This document shows, one piece after another, positions 55,037 through 64,000 of a stretch of 64,000 nt of DNA. Both the position numbers and the translations under genes were made by a program. The notes below the pieces were generated by a model. It saw nothing but the letters and a program-made list of their open reading frames with translations. It ran no database searches and was not told the DNA's origin. Position 1 is the stretch's first letter; every line of letters starts with the position of its first letter. The stretch comes from Caballeronia peredens (GTDB lineage Bacteria > Pseudomonadota > Gammaproteobacteria > Burkholderiales > Burkholderiaceae), in the NCBI GenBank assembly GCA_001544595.2, contig FCOH02000031.1, forward strand, positions 1-64,000, in the 5' to 3' direction.

Positions 55037-55981
55037 GCTCGAGGAGGAGGCGATGAAGATGCGAAGTGTCGTGTCAGATCGCTTGTCGCGCTCTTCGGTT
55101 TGGTAATGGGCGTGACGACCGTGTCGTACACAGGTCAGACATATTCGCTCTTCTTTCTCACGCAGACGCTGCACCTCGACATTGGAACGGCGAGTTTCTT
55201 AAGTGGGACTGCGTTGTTGATGTGTCTCCCCATCATGTGGACGGCCGCGGCGATCTTAGACCGGATCGGTCGCAAGAAAGTGATCTTAACTGGCTGTCTC
55301 CTGTTCGCACTGACATCGTTTCCAATATTTCATAGCATCACGCACTTTGCCAATCCAGCGCTCGAGTCGGCGACGGTCCCTAATCGGGTGACAGTCCGTG
55401 CCGCCGCTGGTGAGTGCAGGTTTCAGATTAATCTTTTAGGTAACACACCTCCTGTTGGCGAATGCGACAAGATCAAAGAGGCGCTTGCTCGTGCCGGCGT
55501 ACCCTACTTAAATATCACGGATGAGTCGACTTCGGTGCCGAGCGTCCAAATAGGTCAAAAGTTCTTACAAGGCTACGATGCGCAGGCGCTCCAAAGTGCG
55601 ATCCGTGCCGCTGGTTACGCTCAGAAGGCGGACCCCGCACAAGTCAATAAGCCGATGGTTGTAGTAATGCTGTTGATACTCTGCACCTATTTCGCAATGG
55701 TCTATTCGCCGCTGGCTGCAGCATTGGTTTCGATGTTTCCTGTCAGAGTCCGCTATACCGCTCTCTCGTTTCCGTATCACCTAGGAAACGGGATTTTTGG
55801 TGGATTTTTCGCTGCTGTGGCATTTGCGATGGTCACTGCAACCGGCGACATCTATTTCGGAATTTGGTACCCAGTGGTTTTCGCAGCATTGACACGCATA
55901 GTCGGTGCTCTTTTTCTCCGGGAACATGCGCAGCAGGAAGAGAGCCCGACAACTTCGACACGTGCAGCAGTAAAAAATTGA
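55037..55981 (+). pseudogene. C-terminal half of an MHS-type MFS transporter, 5'-truncated
   Basis: The open frame has about 310 codons, with possible internal starts TTG 55100 or ATG 55106. It aligns with the second half of metabolite:H+ symporters: LVALFGLVMGVTTVSYTGQTYSLFFLTQTL, the loop motif DRIGRKKVILTGC, and a periplasmic insertion with three Cys-flanked repeats. It continues with PVRVRYTALSFPYHLGNGIFGG. Family proteins have ~550 residues, so the first six helices are missing. A GAGGAGGAGG purine run before 55052 precedes an ATG in a different frame that stops after 17 codons. It sits 15 bp upstream of the nitrilase and was probably its uptake system. Confidence 0.75.
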
Positions 55982-55996
55982 AGCAAGGAGAAACTC

Positions 55997-56959
55997 ATGC
56001 CGAAAAATCGTCGCGTTGCAGTCGTTCAAGCCGCACCTGTTTCCTTCAACCTTCCGGAAAGTCTTGCTAAAGTACGAGATCTAACTGAAAACGCAGCGCG
56101 CCAGGGCGCCCAATTGGTCGTCTTTCCGGAAGCGTTTTTGTCGGCCTATCCGCGAGGCATAACGTTCAACACGGTCGTCGGCCACCGTGACCCTGAAGGC
56201 CGCGAATGGTACCGCCGATATTGGGACAGTTCCGTCGACATCCCTGGACCGGCAGTAAAAACGCTGTGCGATATCGCGAAGGAGAATCGCGTGCACCTCG
56301 TGATCGGGGTGATTGAGCGCGACGGAGGAACGCTATATTGCACCGCGCTTTTCCTTGGCCCGGATGGCGCTTATCTTGGAAAGCATCGAAAACTCGGACC
56401 TACGGGGGCAGAGCGTCTGGTATGGGGGCGTGGCGATGGCTCCACCATGCCCGTGTTTTCCACTGAGGTGGGAAAAATCGGCGCATCGATTTGCTGGGAA
56501 AACTATATGCCGCTTTTTCGTGCCGCGATGTACCAAAAGGGAGTCGAAGTTTTGTGTGTTCCCACGGCCGACGGTCGCGAGACATGGCTTCCTACAATGC
56601 GACATATCGCGCTCGAAGGGCGTTGTTTCGTTCTGTCCAGTAACCAATTCGCTCGACGTTCGGATTATCCGGAGGACTACCTGGCGTTCCAGAATCAAGC
56701 GAGTGATAGCATCGTGACTGTGGGCGGTAGCTGCATCATCGATCCCTTGGGAAACGTGCTAGCCGGTCCAAACTTCGATGGAGAAGCTGTCTTGATCGCA
56801 GACATCGATCTTGACGACATTACACGAGCAAAATTTGATCTCGATGCAGTCGGTCACTATTCTCGACCGGATGTATTCCGGCTGCTAGTCAACGAATCGA
56901 GCCAAAAGCTCGGCACGCCTGGTTGGCCTCAATCTCCGACGACGGAGAGTGAAGAATGA
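55997..56959 (+). CDS. Nitrilase
   Basis: This 320-residue member of the carbon-nitrogen hydrolase family has the catalytic triad visible: Glu45 in FPEAF, Lys132 in HRKLGPT and Cys166 in GASICWENYMPL. Length and CWENY are typical of aliphatic and arylacetonitrilases. It hydrolyses nitriles to carboxylic acids and ammonia. The ATG follows AAGGAGAAACTC. The last four bases (ATGA) overlap the aldoxime dehydratase start, so the two are translationally coupled. Together they form an aldoxime-to-acid route. Confidence 0.93.
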   Translation: MPKNRRVAVVQAAPVSFNLPESLAKVRDLTENAARQGAQLVVFPEAFLSAYPRGITFNTVVGHRDPEGREWYRRYWDSSVDIPGPAVKTLCDIAKENRVHLVIGVIERDGGTLYCTALFLGPDGAYLGKHRKLGPTGAERLVWGRGDGSTMPVFSTEVGKIGASICWENYMPLFRAAMYQKGVEVLCVPTADGRETWLPTMRHIALEGRCFVLSSNQFARRSDYPEDYLAFQNQASDSIVTVGGSCIIDPLGNVLAGPNFDGEAVLIADIDLDDITRAKFDLDAVGHYSRPDVFRLLVNESSQKLGTPGWPQSPTTESEE

Positions 56960-58013
56960 GCTTTCACTTTGAGTATCCACGAGTCATTGACCCGAGGCGT
57001 CCGGGAGACTTCAAACCAGCTACGCCAAAATATCAAGTTCGCTGGCGCACTCCGGTGACCACCATCGTTTGCGACTACTTAGCGATTCAGAGGAAGTCAG
57101 ACGATGTCGCTGCCGAGCAAGCCTTCTTTGAGCGGATGCGTGCCGCCTATGGGAGCGTATACGGACCCGATTGTTTTGAAGAGATGCGCGAAGTCGACGC
57201 AGAAGGAGTGGTCAACTCAATCGCTGTCGCATACTGGACTGAACTGACGCGTTTCGCACTTTGGAAGAACTCAAACCCGGTCAATGCATGGTTCAAGTCG
57301 GCCGATCGTGAGACGGAAGGGTGCGGCTATTGGCGAGAAACACTTGCTATTCCCTATGACAGAATGGAAACTATCTTCTCTGAGCCGTACTATTCCGGTG
57401 GTGTTGCTCGTACGAACGATTGCGAACTGGAGGCGATGTATGTCGCGGGGTACTTCGGTCAATGCGCGACCGACTTCCGATTTCAGCGATCGACGAGTTG
57501 AATTCGCCTTACGGCGACAACGTACCTGTGGGCAACTTTAGGGACAGCGCGCGCAAACGAGTTCGCGTGGATGTACCACCTAACGTCGTGAGCATTCGGT
57601 CGGGACAGTTTTGGGCACAAGCTAAGGGAGAGCAGTTTGACGACTACTATGAAAACATGCGCCCAAAACTCGAGACTGGAATGTCGTATCTCTCCGAACA
57701 CCCGGAGGAGACTGGATGTTTGTCGATGCGTCATATCACTCATCTGAACGAGAAGGGCGACGAACTCAGGGAGACATGCAAGCACGTCTACATCCTCTCG
57801 CTCAAGCATCTCGAGGACTGGACTGAGAGTCACAAAAGCCATCTTGATATTTGGAAACATGCGTTGGCCATGCGTCGTAAATATGGCGCGGAAAGAGATT
57901 TTGTGTCGTGGCATGAGGTCTTCGTCATTGGGACGACCCCATCTTTCGAATACGTGAACTGTCACGCCGGAACCGGCCTTCTCCGCTTCGCAGACATCTG
58001 GGGCACCTTCTAG
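56956..58013 (+). pseudogene. Aldoxime dehydratase (OxdB-like) with a -1 frameshift
   Basis: Two frames join into a ~352-residue protein, the normal length of phenylacetaldoxime dehydratases. The first runs from 56956 and matches through YVAGYFG; the second continues as SMRDRLPISAIDELNSPYG. Comparing with the OxdB stretch GAMRDRMPVS, the lesion lies at 57457-57462, where one base is missing (GGT-CAATG instead of GGT-NCAATG). The haem ligand region SWHEVFVIG and catalytic NCHAGTGL are intact but in the shifted frame. These haem enzymes convert aldoximes to nitriles. The gene is either recently inactivated or affected by a single-base sequencing error. Confidence 0.82.
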
Positions 58014-58169
58014 AGAGCGCTTAATTCATTTGACTTGGGCGCGGGGCGAGGGTGCCACGTCCACAAGCCGCCGTGCCTGTAGGATCTTCAGCTTTTTGAT
58101 GCCCGCTGCCGTTGCGTCTTCCCCTCGTCCTAAAGACGACCATCCTGCTGCTCATTAATGTACAAAAAC

Positions 58170-58200
58170 CCTGTCCAGTTGGACCGGACAGGATAAGTAC
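58170..58200 (-). terminator. Orphan hairpin, minus orientation
   Basis: CCTGTCC (58170-58176) pairs with GGACAGG (58186-58192). On the minus strand the stem is followed by GTTTTTG. No minus-strand gene lies nearby to end here. It may be the end of a lost gene, or it may weakly terminate transcription of the aldoxime module. The surrounding 58014-58458 has no gene I can support. Confidence 0.4.
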
Positions 58201-58458
58201 TTTCAGAGCCAGAGGGCCTCCCACTTGAACAGGCTAATTGTATAGTTTTTCTAAACAATAATTAGCGCGGACCCGTCGTCGGGGGGCAGCGTCGCCCTAA
58301 AACATATGCGGATTCGGCAACGGGTTAGCACCTGCTGGTGGGAGCTTTCGCAGGCTCCACGAAGGCGCTGACCGCTTCTCTGCACCAATGCGTTGTTCCC
58401 TGCAGGTCCCTACAAGAGGCCATATACTCGGGACAATCAATTCGCAACGAGCAGAGCC

Positions 58459-59361
58459 ATGCGTTGGGCTTTTCTAATTTTTTTTCTAACGTGTGCTGCC
58501 TACACGCACTTTCGAGGCAGGGCACGGCACGGCAGTTTCTTCAGGCAAATTTTTGACCATTCCACATTTACTGCGCCAATAAACTGTTTCGCTTATTTGT
58601 TCTCGAAGGTACCGAACACACCTTATGTTTCACCGGCGGCGTTCACCGAGTTGGCCATCCTGAGAGCTAACTGGCGTGTGTTTCGTGAAGAAGCACTGGC
58701 TCTCGAAGACGCGAAACGCATTCAAGCTGCGGAAAAATACAACGATATCGGCTTCAACTCCTTCTTTCGGACGGGATGGAAGCGCTTCTATCTGAAGTGG
58801 TATGACGAACCTCATCCGTCTGCCTCGGCATTGTGCCCACGTTCGGTGGAGATACTGCAGAACATTCCCTCGGTCAAGGCGGCTATGTTCGCTATGCTTC
58901 CCGCCGGGGGGAAGCTTAATCCGCACCGAGATCCCTTTGCAGGTTCGCTGCGATACCATCTTGGTCTGGTTACACCGAACGATGAGGGCTGCGCGATTGT
59001 GGTCGACGGGATTCCCTACTCGTGGCGTGACGGCGAGGATGTGGTATTCGACGAAACCTACATGCACCACGCGGCAAACACCACTAACGACGATCGCATT
59101 ATCCTTTTCTGCGATATTGCACGCCCAATGAGGTACTGCTGGACGCAGAGTGTCATCAATGTTGTCGGCAGCTTTCTAATGCGCTCCGCGGCGTCACCAA
59201 ATGAAATTGGTGACCGCACGGGTGGCTTGAATCGTGCGTTCCGTTACATCTATGCCGTTCGACGTGCCGGGAAGTCATTGAAAGCGTGGAACCGCACAGT
59301 CTATTATGTAGTGAAATGGTGCTTGTTCGGCGGCGTCGCTTTAGCCATTTTCTGGCATTGA
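58459..59361 (+). CDS. lpxO: LpxO-like Fe(II)/2-oxoglutarate lipid A hydroxylase
   Basis: The protein has 300 residues from MRWAFLIFFLTCAAYTHFRG. It has an N-terminal membrane helix, then DHSTFTAPINCFAYLFSKVPNTPY, as in LpxO proteins. The aspartyl/asparaginyl hydroxylase core follows: LNPHRDPFAGSLRYHLGL with the HxD iron ligands, and MHHAANTTNDDRIILFCDI with the distal His and Arg. A hydrophobic C-terminal helix ends the protein. LpxO hydroxylates the 2-position of a lipid A acyl chain. The longer frame starting at 58393 is not needed. It is convergent with the CHAT/hydrolase operon. Confidence 0.83.
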   Translation: MRWAFLIFFLTCAAYTHFRGRARHGSFFRQIFDHSTFTAPINCFAYLFSKVPNTPYVSPAAFTELAILRANWRVFREEALALEDAKRIQAAEKYNDIGFNSFFRTGWKRFYLKWYDEPHPSASALCPRSVEILQNIPSVKAAMFAMLPAGGKLNPHRDPFAGSLRYHLGLVTPNDEGCAIVVDGIPYSWRDGEDVVFDETYMHHAANTTNDDRIILFCDIARPMRYCWTQSVINVVGSFLMRSAASPNEIGDRTGGLNRAFRYIYAVRRAGKSLKAWNRTVYYVVKWCLFGGVALAIFWH

Positions 59362-59465
59362 GACGACAAGCATGAACGGGCATAAAAGGAGGCTCGGCGT
59401 AGGGCACGGTTCGGGATGACTTTGCGTTCCGGTGGAGATACCGACCGCTTTCTCCGTATCGACGT

Positions 59466-60920
59466 CTATGCGCCGTTGCTCTCTCCTTCGGCAAGCTCAA
59501 ACCAGGTGGTGAGTCTGTCAACCGTCCTCTCGTGAGCGAAGTAGTTGCAATGATGAACCGCGTGCTCGCGCTGAAATTCAAAACGGTCGTCCTTCAGAAC
59601 TTGGAGCCCGGTTGGGGTGACGAGGCTGCTGCTAGGCACATACATCGAAATGGTATCAACCACCATGTCATTCGATCCGGGGAAAAGCTTCTCCGATACG
59701 TTGTGGGCGACTTGCCATGGCATTTTTCGAATGCGCTCCCAGAGCGTAAGAGCTTCCGTGCCGACTGCTGGAGCATAATCCGATGTGATTACGAAGGTTT
59801 TGACGGATGCTAAGGAACGGGAGGGCGTATTCCAGAGTCTGTTCAACTCTCCATTGTTGCTCACTCTTGACATGCTATTGAGACCCGGCACGAGTCCGAT
59901 AGCAGCGTCGGCAAAAGGTGTGGCGGAGAATGCTCCGGTCACTCCACCCAACACGCCTGCGAGTCCGCTTGCTCCCATCATCAGGCTGCTAGCGAATGAA
60001 GGCACCGCCGCTGCCGATGCCAACCCCATGCTGATGACCTTCGAGAAATTCGCGAAATAGTCGAGCAAGTAGCGGATTCGATACGGTGAGGCGAGACTTG
60101 TGCCTTGTAGGGGCGACGCCACTGCTACCATGCGCTCCACCTTGAACTTGGTAGTGCGCAACCACCAACTTGCCACCAATCCTCCGCGGCTGTGACAAAT
60201 AACGTCTATCGGCGTTGACGAATCAAGCTCTGCTTGGCTCAATGCAAACTCCAAGTCGATTGCGTTGAGAACCGGGCTAACATGCAGAGTTGGATGATCG
60301 AAAGAAACAACGTGACTGTACTTCTTCTCGATAGCTTTTAGAAAGTCGAGTCCGTGCGTCGTTGCCGAAAATTCTTCAAAATACATATCTCCCTTGCTAA
60401 ACGTTCCATGAATGAACAGGAGTATCCGGGACGCCTGTTTCAGCCCCTGCTGCGCAACATAGTCTTCGCGAAGGATTCCGTCCGCGTACTGACGTAGCCC
60501 TTGACGGGGCGTCAGCAACCGATCAAGCCCTTCAAGCGCAGCGTTTACTTTGTTGACGCCGATCTCGGCTACGGTGGTGCTGGCTACTACGGACCCTGCC
60601 TTCTGACTCGCGCGATATTGACCCCTGGCAGAACTTCCTCGGATACCAGTGGTTGTCAGACCACGTTCCGCATGGGTGGACTCATAGTCCCAATGCAGGA
60701 GCCCCTGACTGTCTTCTACCAACCGAACTTGGGCAGTGGGTGCCCCCAAGTTTGCGGAACCCCGACGCCGTAGCTTTTGAGGCGACTGGATCGTTTGATT
60801 GCTAGCAGAGGTCGCAGCGATGGCGTAAGTGACGGTCGCGCTTTGCGCGAGCGACACGTTCGCCATGTTTTGAAAGAGAGCGGCACTCGCAGCTGAATTC
60901 TCTTCTGCTGATGTAGTCAT
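59466..60920 (-). CDS. Alpha/beta hydrolase (lipase/esterase-like) coupled to the CHAT-like gene
   Basis: The 484-residue protein has a ~160-residue Ala/Ser/Thr-rich N-terminal region without a signal peptide. A serine-hydrolase core then follows with the oxyanion strand LLFIHGTFS (168-175), the nucleophile elbow CHSRGG (Ser244), an acid at GSNDMVV (about Asp418), and His in VHHCNYF (about 456-457). Residues 295-345 are strongly hydrophobic (ASAAAVPSFASSLMMG ...) and may form a membrane-associated lid. It starts five bases after the CHAT-like gene, so it is one operon. The fold suggests a lipase-like effector; the substrate is unknown. Confidence 0.8.
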   Translation of the reverse strand: MTTSAEENSAASAALFQNMANVSLAQSATVTYAIAATSASNQTIQSPQKLRRRGSANLGAPTAQVRLVEDSQGLLHWDYESTHAERGLTTTGIRGSSARGQYRASQKAGSVVASTTVAEIGVNKVNAALEGLDRLLTPRQGLRQYADGILREDYVAQQGLKQASRILLFIHGTFSKGDMYFEEFSATTHGLDFLKAIEKKYSHVVSFDHPTLHVSPVLNAIDLEFALSQAELDSSTPIDVICHSRGGLVASWWLRTTKFKVERMVAVASPLQGTSLASPYRIRYLLDYFANFSKVISMGLASAAAVPSFASSLMMGASGLAGVLGGVTGAFSATPFADAAIGLVPGLNSMSRVSNNGELNRLWNTPSRSLASVKTFVITSDYAPAVGTEALTLWERIRKMPWQVAHNVSEKLFPGSNDMVVDTISMYVPSSSLVTPTGLQVLKDDRFEFQREHAVHHCNYFAHERTVDRLTTWFELAEGESNGA

Positions 60921-60925
60921 CGTTT

Positions 60926-63340
60926 TCAGACCGCATGTAGCGGTAAGGGAGTGATCTGGGCCGCTCTTGCACTCAGAAGATCTATCATGTAGTCAAAATC
61001 TACTGCGTCGGTGACATTTCGCGCACCCGTTAGCATAGCTCGTTCGAAGCCTTCCGAGGCCGTAAGAAGAGTTGTCTCCAATGCAATTAGCTCGCCGCTT
61101 TCGAGATAGCTAAGTATTTCCTCGGACGACGATGAAAGAAACATCCCGTTCGTATCTGCGTGAGAATTTACTTCCCAGTCAGTTGGATCGGTATCGCCTC
61201 GACGATCCATTCGAATAAAACTGTCGTGTGCTTCGGGACTGCGCCAGTAACCCACCAATGCATGAGCTTCGAAGACGAAGATGACGGGGTAAATGTCGAC
61301 TAATTCCAACGCTGCCGCGAACAACAGCGCTAGATCTACACACGTGCCCCATCCGCCTGTAAGGACCATAGTAGGAGTGCGCAACCGTTGGCTATCGGAC
61401 TGCTGGCTGTATGCGGGAGGTGGGTTGATATAGCCGAGACGATATTCGTGCAACAGCGCAGACCAAATGGCTCGCACTTGTAGATCGACTCCAGCGACGT
61501 CAGAGGCCTGGTACCCGTCAAACCCGGCCATCGGATCGTCACGCAGAACACGAACATACTTCTGCGCGTTTAGGATCAATCGCTCTGTCTCCGCGTCACG
61601 AGGAAATACAAAAGATGCAAGGGTGTACGCGCTTCCCTCAGCGAAGCGCCATTGGTCGGCGGGGAGCAGTCGCGTAGGATACGTATCGCTGTGCAGAACG
61701 CGGTCGCCTTTTGCAACCGTTACGGAAAGAGTGGTCGCCACGCTCTCGCGGCATGAGCGTGAGAGCGGTGCCGTCAAAGGAAATTCAATCTTCTCTCGAA
61801 GATCTTCGAACGGCGCGGTGATACTGAGGGTAGTTCGATAACACAACTCGCGGTCTTCGCCGTTCAGCTTCACCTCGAGGTCGACATCAGAGAGTTTCTG
61901 CCCTTTACCTAAATAAATTCGAAATCGGCTAAAAGGGTACTGTTTTTGGTGGAGCTGTGCATAGTTCAAACCACCTTCTGGCACCTTAACATCAATGGAG
62001 AAGCCATCAGGCTTGTTCGGCGATGCCGGCAGGCATTCAATCTCGGTCGTCTCTGTCGGCTCTGCCAGAGCGCGCGCGTTGGCCCGCTCCAGATCCTCAA
62101 CGTTTGACTGTGACGTCCAAAACACGATGCCGGAACCATTGAGGCTGAACTTCATTCGCAACACGGCTTGCCAGCCTCGTACGTGTGCGAGCGCCACGGC
62201 TCCCTTCGTTGCCACCAAGCCGCGATAGAATTCGTCGAAGTATTCTTCTGCAAGTCCGTCATCGATGCTGTCTTGAAATCCAACTGATGTACACACTTTG
62301 CCTAGGCCAACCGCTGACGCCGCAATCTGTCCGGAATGGTACAAATTCCAGCAAACCAGAAAGGGCTTATGCTGATCGAAGAGCTTCCATAGTCGATCCT
62401 GAGAGACTAGGTCGATTTGGGCCTGACCTCCCTGCAGAACAGGCGAGTCTTTATGTAGAAGGGCATACCCGTCAAGTTCGACGACTGCGCGTGGCCTAAG
62501 AACGTCGGGGTTATCAGCGAATCGCATCTGGTTGATTCGCATCTCGTGTTCCCGGGTGTACGGAGTTGCCGTCAGCTCGATCGCTTGGCGAATGTCGCAG
62601 CCTGCAAAGTGGACAATGTCGGGTTCAAATGCCACGAGTTCTTCGACAATTTCGTCGAATGTCGGTGTCCACAGCGTCTTAAAGCAATCGGTGTCTGGAG
62701 ACGAGGTGTCTGACTTTGTCTCGGATGAAGTCTCGGAACAAAAGATCTCGTAAAGAAAGTCGCGCTCAGATTTGAGGTGGTATTCTGAACTAATGAAGCC
62801 TGGGGCTGAGAGTACGACAAGTATCTTCCAGTCGCGCGGATTTTCTGGAAGTGATGTCCGTCGCTGTGCACCGGGTTTGCTCCAATGACGGAGCACGGGT
62901 ACTCGATGCTCTCTTTCGGATTCAGCCGGCCGATAGGCTTGGATAACCGAGTCGACGACAAATTCCCATGGCATCACACGCAGATGCGTGTTGTCGTGCT
63001 CAGAAGTCGAATGCAGGTCGACCTCGATTGCAATCGGCAGCGGTCGATTAAGGCTGAAAGCATTAGACGTTTCGAAATACTCGCTCCAAAGCTTCATGGC
63101 ACGAGACTGCTGTGCTTCCTTTAGATACTTTGTTCCAGACCAACGTCCTCGATTCAAGAGAGCGTATTTCCACCACGCCGCTTGCTGTTCAACATCCGGT
63201 TTCTTCGAGAACAGTTCTGAATTCGATTTGATCGAGCACGGCCCCGTGTGGCAATCGTAGGGAAGCTGAATGACGACAGGCGTCAGGGCACTGCTCCGCT
63301 CACGGACAATTGAGCAGGCGTCGTCATCGGACTTTTCCAT
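60926..63340 (-). CDS. Degenerate CHAT-like and transglutaminase-like domain protein
   Basis: The protein has 804 residues. At about 165-400 it follows the CHAT caspase-like pattern: WKILVVLSAP, IVHFAGCD at 242-249, FLVCWNLYHSG at 327-337, and AEEYFDEFYRGL. The catalytic positions differ: where CHAT proteases have His (HFxGH) and Cys (NxC), here stand Cys248 and Tyr333, so it is probably inactive as a caspase-like enzyme. At 655-715 a transglutaminase-like core appears: GGWGTCVDLALLF (Cys667), EAHALVGYW (His693) and IRMDRRGD (Asp712), a plausible intact triad. The middle is beta-rich. It may sense or process a target and act with the linked hydrolase. The combination is unfamiliar to me. Confidence 0.7.
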   Translation of the reverse strand: MEKSDDDACSIVRERSSALTPVVIQLPYDCHTGPCSIKSNSELFSKKPDVEQQAAWWKYALLNRGRWSGTKYLKEAQQSRAMKLWSEYFETSNAFSLNRPLPIAIEVDLHSTSEHDNTHLRVMPWEFVVDSVIQAYRPAESEREHRVPVLRHWSKPGAQRRTSLPENPRDWKILVVLSAPGFISSEYHLKSERDFLYEIFCSETSSETKSDTSSPDTDCFKTLWTPTFDEIVEELVAFEPDIVHFAGCDIRQAIELTATPYTREHEMRINQMRFADNPDVLRPRAVVELDGYALLHKDSPVLQGGQAQIDLVSQDRLWKLFDQHKPFLVCWNLYHSGQIAASAVGLGKVCTSVGFQDSIDDGLAEEYFDEFYRGLVATKGAVALAHVRGWQAVLRMKFSLNGSGIVFWTSQSNVEDLERANARALAEPTETTEIECLPASPNKPDGFSIDVKVPEGGLNYAQLHQKQYPFSRFRIYLGKGQKLSDVDLEVKLNGEDRELCYRTTLSITAPFEDLREKIEFPLTAPLSRSCRESVATTLSVTVAKGDRVLHSDTYPTRLLPADQWRFAEGSAYTLASFVFPRDAETERLILNAQKYVRVLRDDPMAGFDGYQASDVAGVDLQVRAIWSALLHEYRLGYINPPPAYSQQSDSQRLRTPTMVLTGGWGTCVDLALLFAAALELVDIYPVIFVFEAHALVGYWRSPEAHDSFIRMDRRGDTDPTDWEVNSHADTNGMFLSSSSEEILSYLESGELIALETTLLTASEGFERAMLTGARNVTDAVDFDYMIDLLSARAAQITPLPLHAV

Positions 63341-63644
63341 ATGTTCATACCATTTGCGTTAACTTGGATGAATCGAGCGATCGTCGAAGCAACTCGGCGA
63401 GTATTCCACACTAAGCGACACATGGACAACCGGCGGCGGTATGGCAAAGAGTTGGTGAGCGGGAGTCTTTCACTCGGGCAATTGGCGACGGACTGCAGCA
63501 GCTAAGCGGCTAGCGGACGGCGCGACACTCGCTTGAACGTTTGTTTTGTGGCAAAAGTCCGAATGTCGCTTTGTTACGAGAATTCGAATTGGCGCAATAT
63601 CTGCGTATTCGACACGAAAGCAGCTGTGTCACTTTTGCACTCGG
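63341..63644. other. Spacer upstream of the CHAT-like gene
   Basis: No gene is supported on either strand. Presumed promoter elements for the CHAT-like operon would lie within about 100 bp of 63340 on the minus strand, for example TGGAATAC near 63405, but the evidence is weak. A plus-strand frame at 63546-63758 is opposite the next gene and is treated as spurious. Confidence 0.4.
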
Positions 63645-64000
63645 TCAGCTTTTTGCGACTTGTTCCAGCGTCTTAAACTGAGCACTGTTACCAGTTCGCA
63701 CGCGTTCAACAAAGCGCTCAAGCATGAGCAACGGCTCGAGATGGCGAAGTACCGATAGCTTGACCCAGAACGTTATGTTTGCTTCGCTCCCACTATCGCC
63801 GAGGTATGCAATCTGAGATTGCCAGACCTTGATGATGTCTGCTATGTCACGCGTGCCATGGTGGTCGCCACTGTGCTTGAACTCGTGCGCGCTGGAAAGC
63901 TCGTCGAGACACCAATTGGCGGGAATTGTCATGACTGCTGTCTCTAGGTTTCGGTGAACATCGCGTCGCCACGGATGCCCAGCTTTTGCGTCAACGAGGT
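63645..64000 (-). CDS. Partial hypothetical gene running off the right edge
   Basis: On the minus strand an open frame comes in from beyond the window (reading LVDAKAGHPWRRDVHRNLET into AVMTIPANWCLDELSSAHEF) and ends at 63645. At least 118 residues are visible; the Met at 63932 is internal to this frame and may not be the start. The protein is rich in charged residues and ends with a helical LRHLEPLLMLERFVERVRT segment. I recognise no family. It has the same direction as the CHAT-like operon, 300 bp upstream, and could be its first component. Confidence 0.45.
   Translation of the reverse strand, partial: LVDAKAGHPWRRDVHRNLETAVMTIPANWCLDELSSAHEFKHSGDHHGTRDIADIIKVWQSQIAYLGDSGSEANITFWVKLSVLRHLEPLLMLERFVERVRTGNSAQFKTLEQVAKS

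Overview
The window looks like a chromosomal or megaplasmid accessory segment of a Burkholderiaceae bacterium, probably Paraburkholderia, Caballeronia or Burkholderia. The pointers are an OmpC-like Burkholderia porin, an H-NS-type silencer with the C-terminal DNA-binding motif typical of these genera, many LysR/IclR/MarR/TetR regulators, and a para-nitrophenol (PNP) gene cluster. The cluster's order (pnpA-B-A1-C-D-E-F-G) matches what I recall for Burkholderia sp. SJ98. The assignment comes from protein resemblance only.

Layout. Positions 1-1.7 kb hold IS66 debris and one copy of a ~500 bp repeat. Positions 1.8-8.2 kb look like a defence-type island: a HEPN-like protein, a HicA toxin with an HTH antitoxin, an OGG-like glycosylase candidate, an H-NS protein, a Dabb protein, and a complete-looking retron with an RT-TOPRIM fusion and a candidate msr-msd RNA under a good promoter. 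Positions 8.6-13.7 kb encode signalling: an MCP and a PAS-GGDEF-EAL protein. Positions 13.9-19.6 kb are wreckage: LysR and ABC-transporter fragments, a bufferin locus (bufA1 intact, bufB and bufC only fragments) broken by an IS3-family element that itself carries an IS21-family element, and an internally deleted second IS21-type element.

Positions 20.2-34.9 kb hold the aromatic catabolic block. PNP would be oxidised to benzoquinone (PnpA/A1), reduced to hydroquinone (PnpB), cleaved (PnpCD), and taken through 4-hydroxymuconic semialdehyde (PnpE) and maleylacetate (PnpF). Hydroxyquinol dioxygenase (PnpG) serves a second branch. A Rieske ferredoxin, a dodecin, a porin and an MFS transporter follow. 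pnpD has an in-frame amber codon ahead of all predicted metal ligands, so the hydroquinone branch looks broken unless the codon is suppressed or is a sequencing error. An IclR regulator (35.5 kb) lies next to an MFS/membrane-fusion/outer-membrane efflux operon.

Positions 41-48.7 kb encode Kup, an HPP-CBS protein, regulators and a GST. Positions 49-50.5 kb carry a truncated IS66 element joined to the second repeat copy; the two copies bracket about 48 kb. Then come a MarR regulator, an MCP with a full amino-acid-binding dCache motif, a pirin, and an aldoxime-nitrile module (truncated transporter, intact nitrilase, frameshifted aldoxime dehydratase). LpxO-like hydroxylase follows. At the right edge, a degenerate-CHAT/transglutaminase-like protein is coupled to an alpha/beta hydrolase, with a further co-oriented gene running off the window. 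I consider the retron and this CHAT-like operon the strongest candidates for interesting systems.
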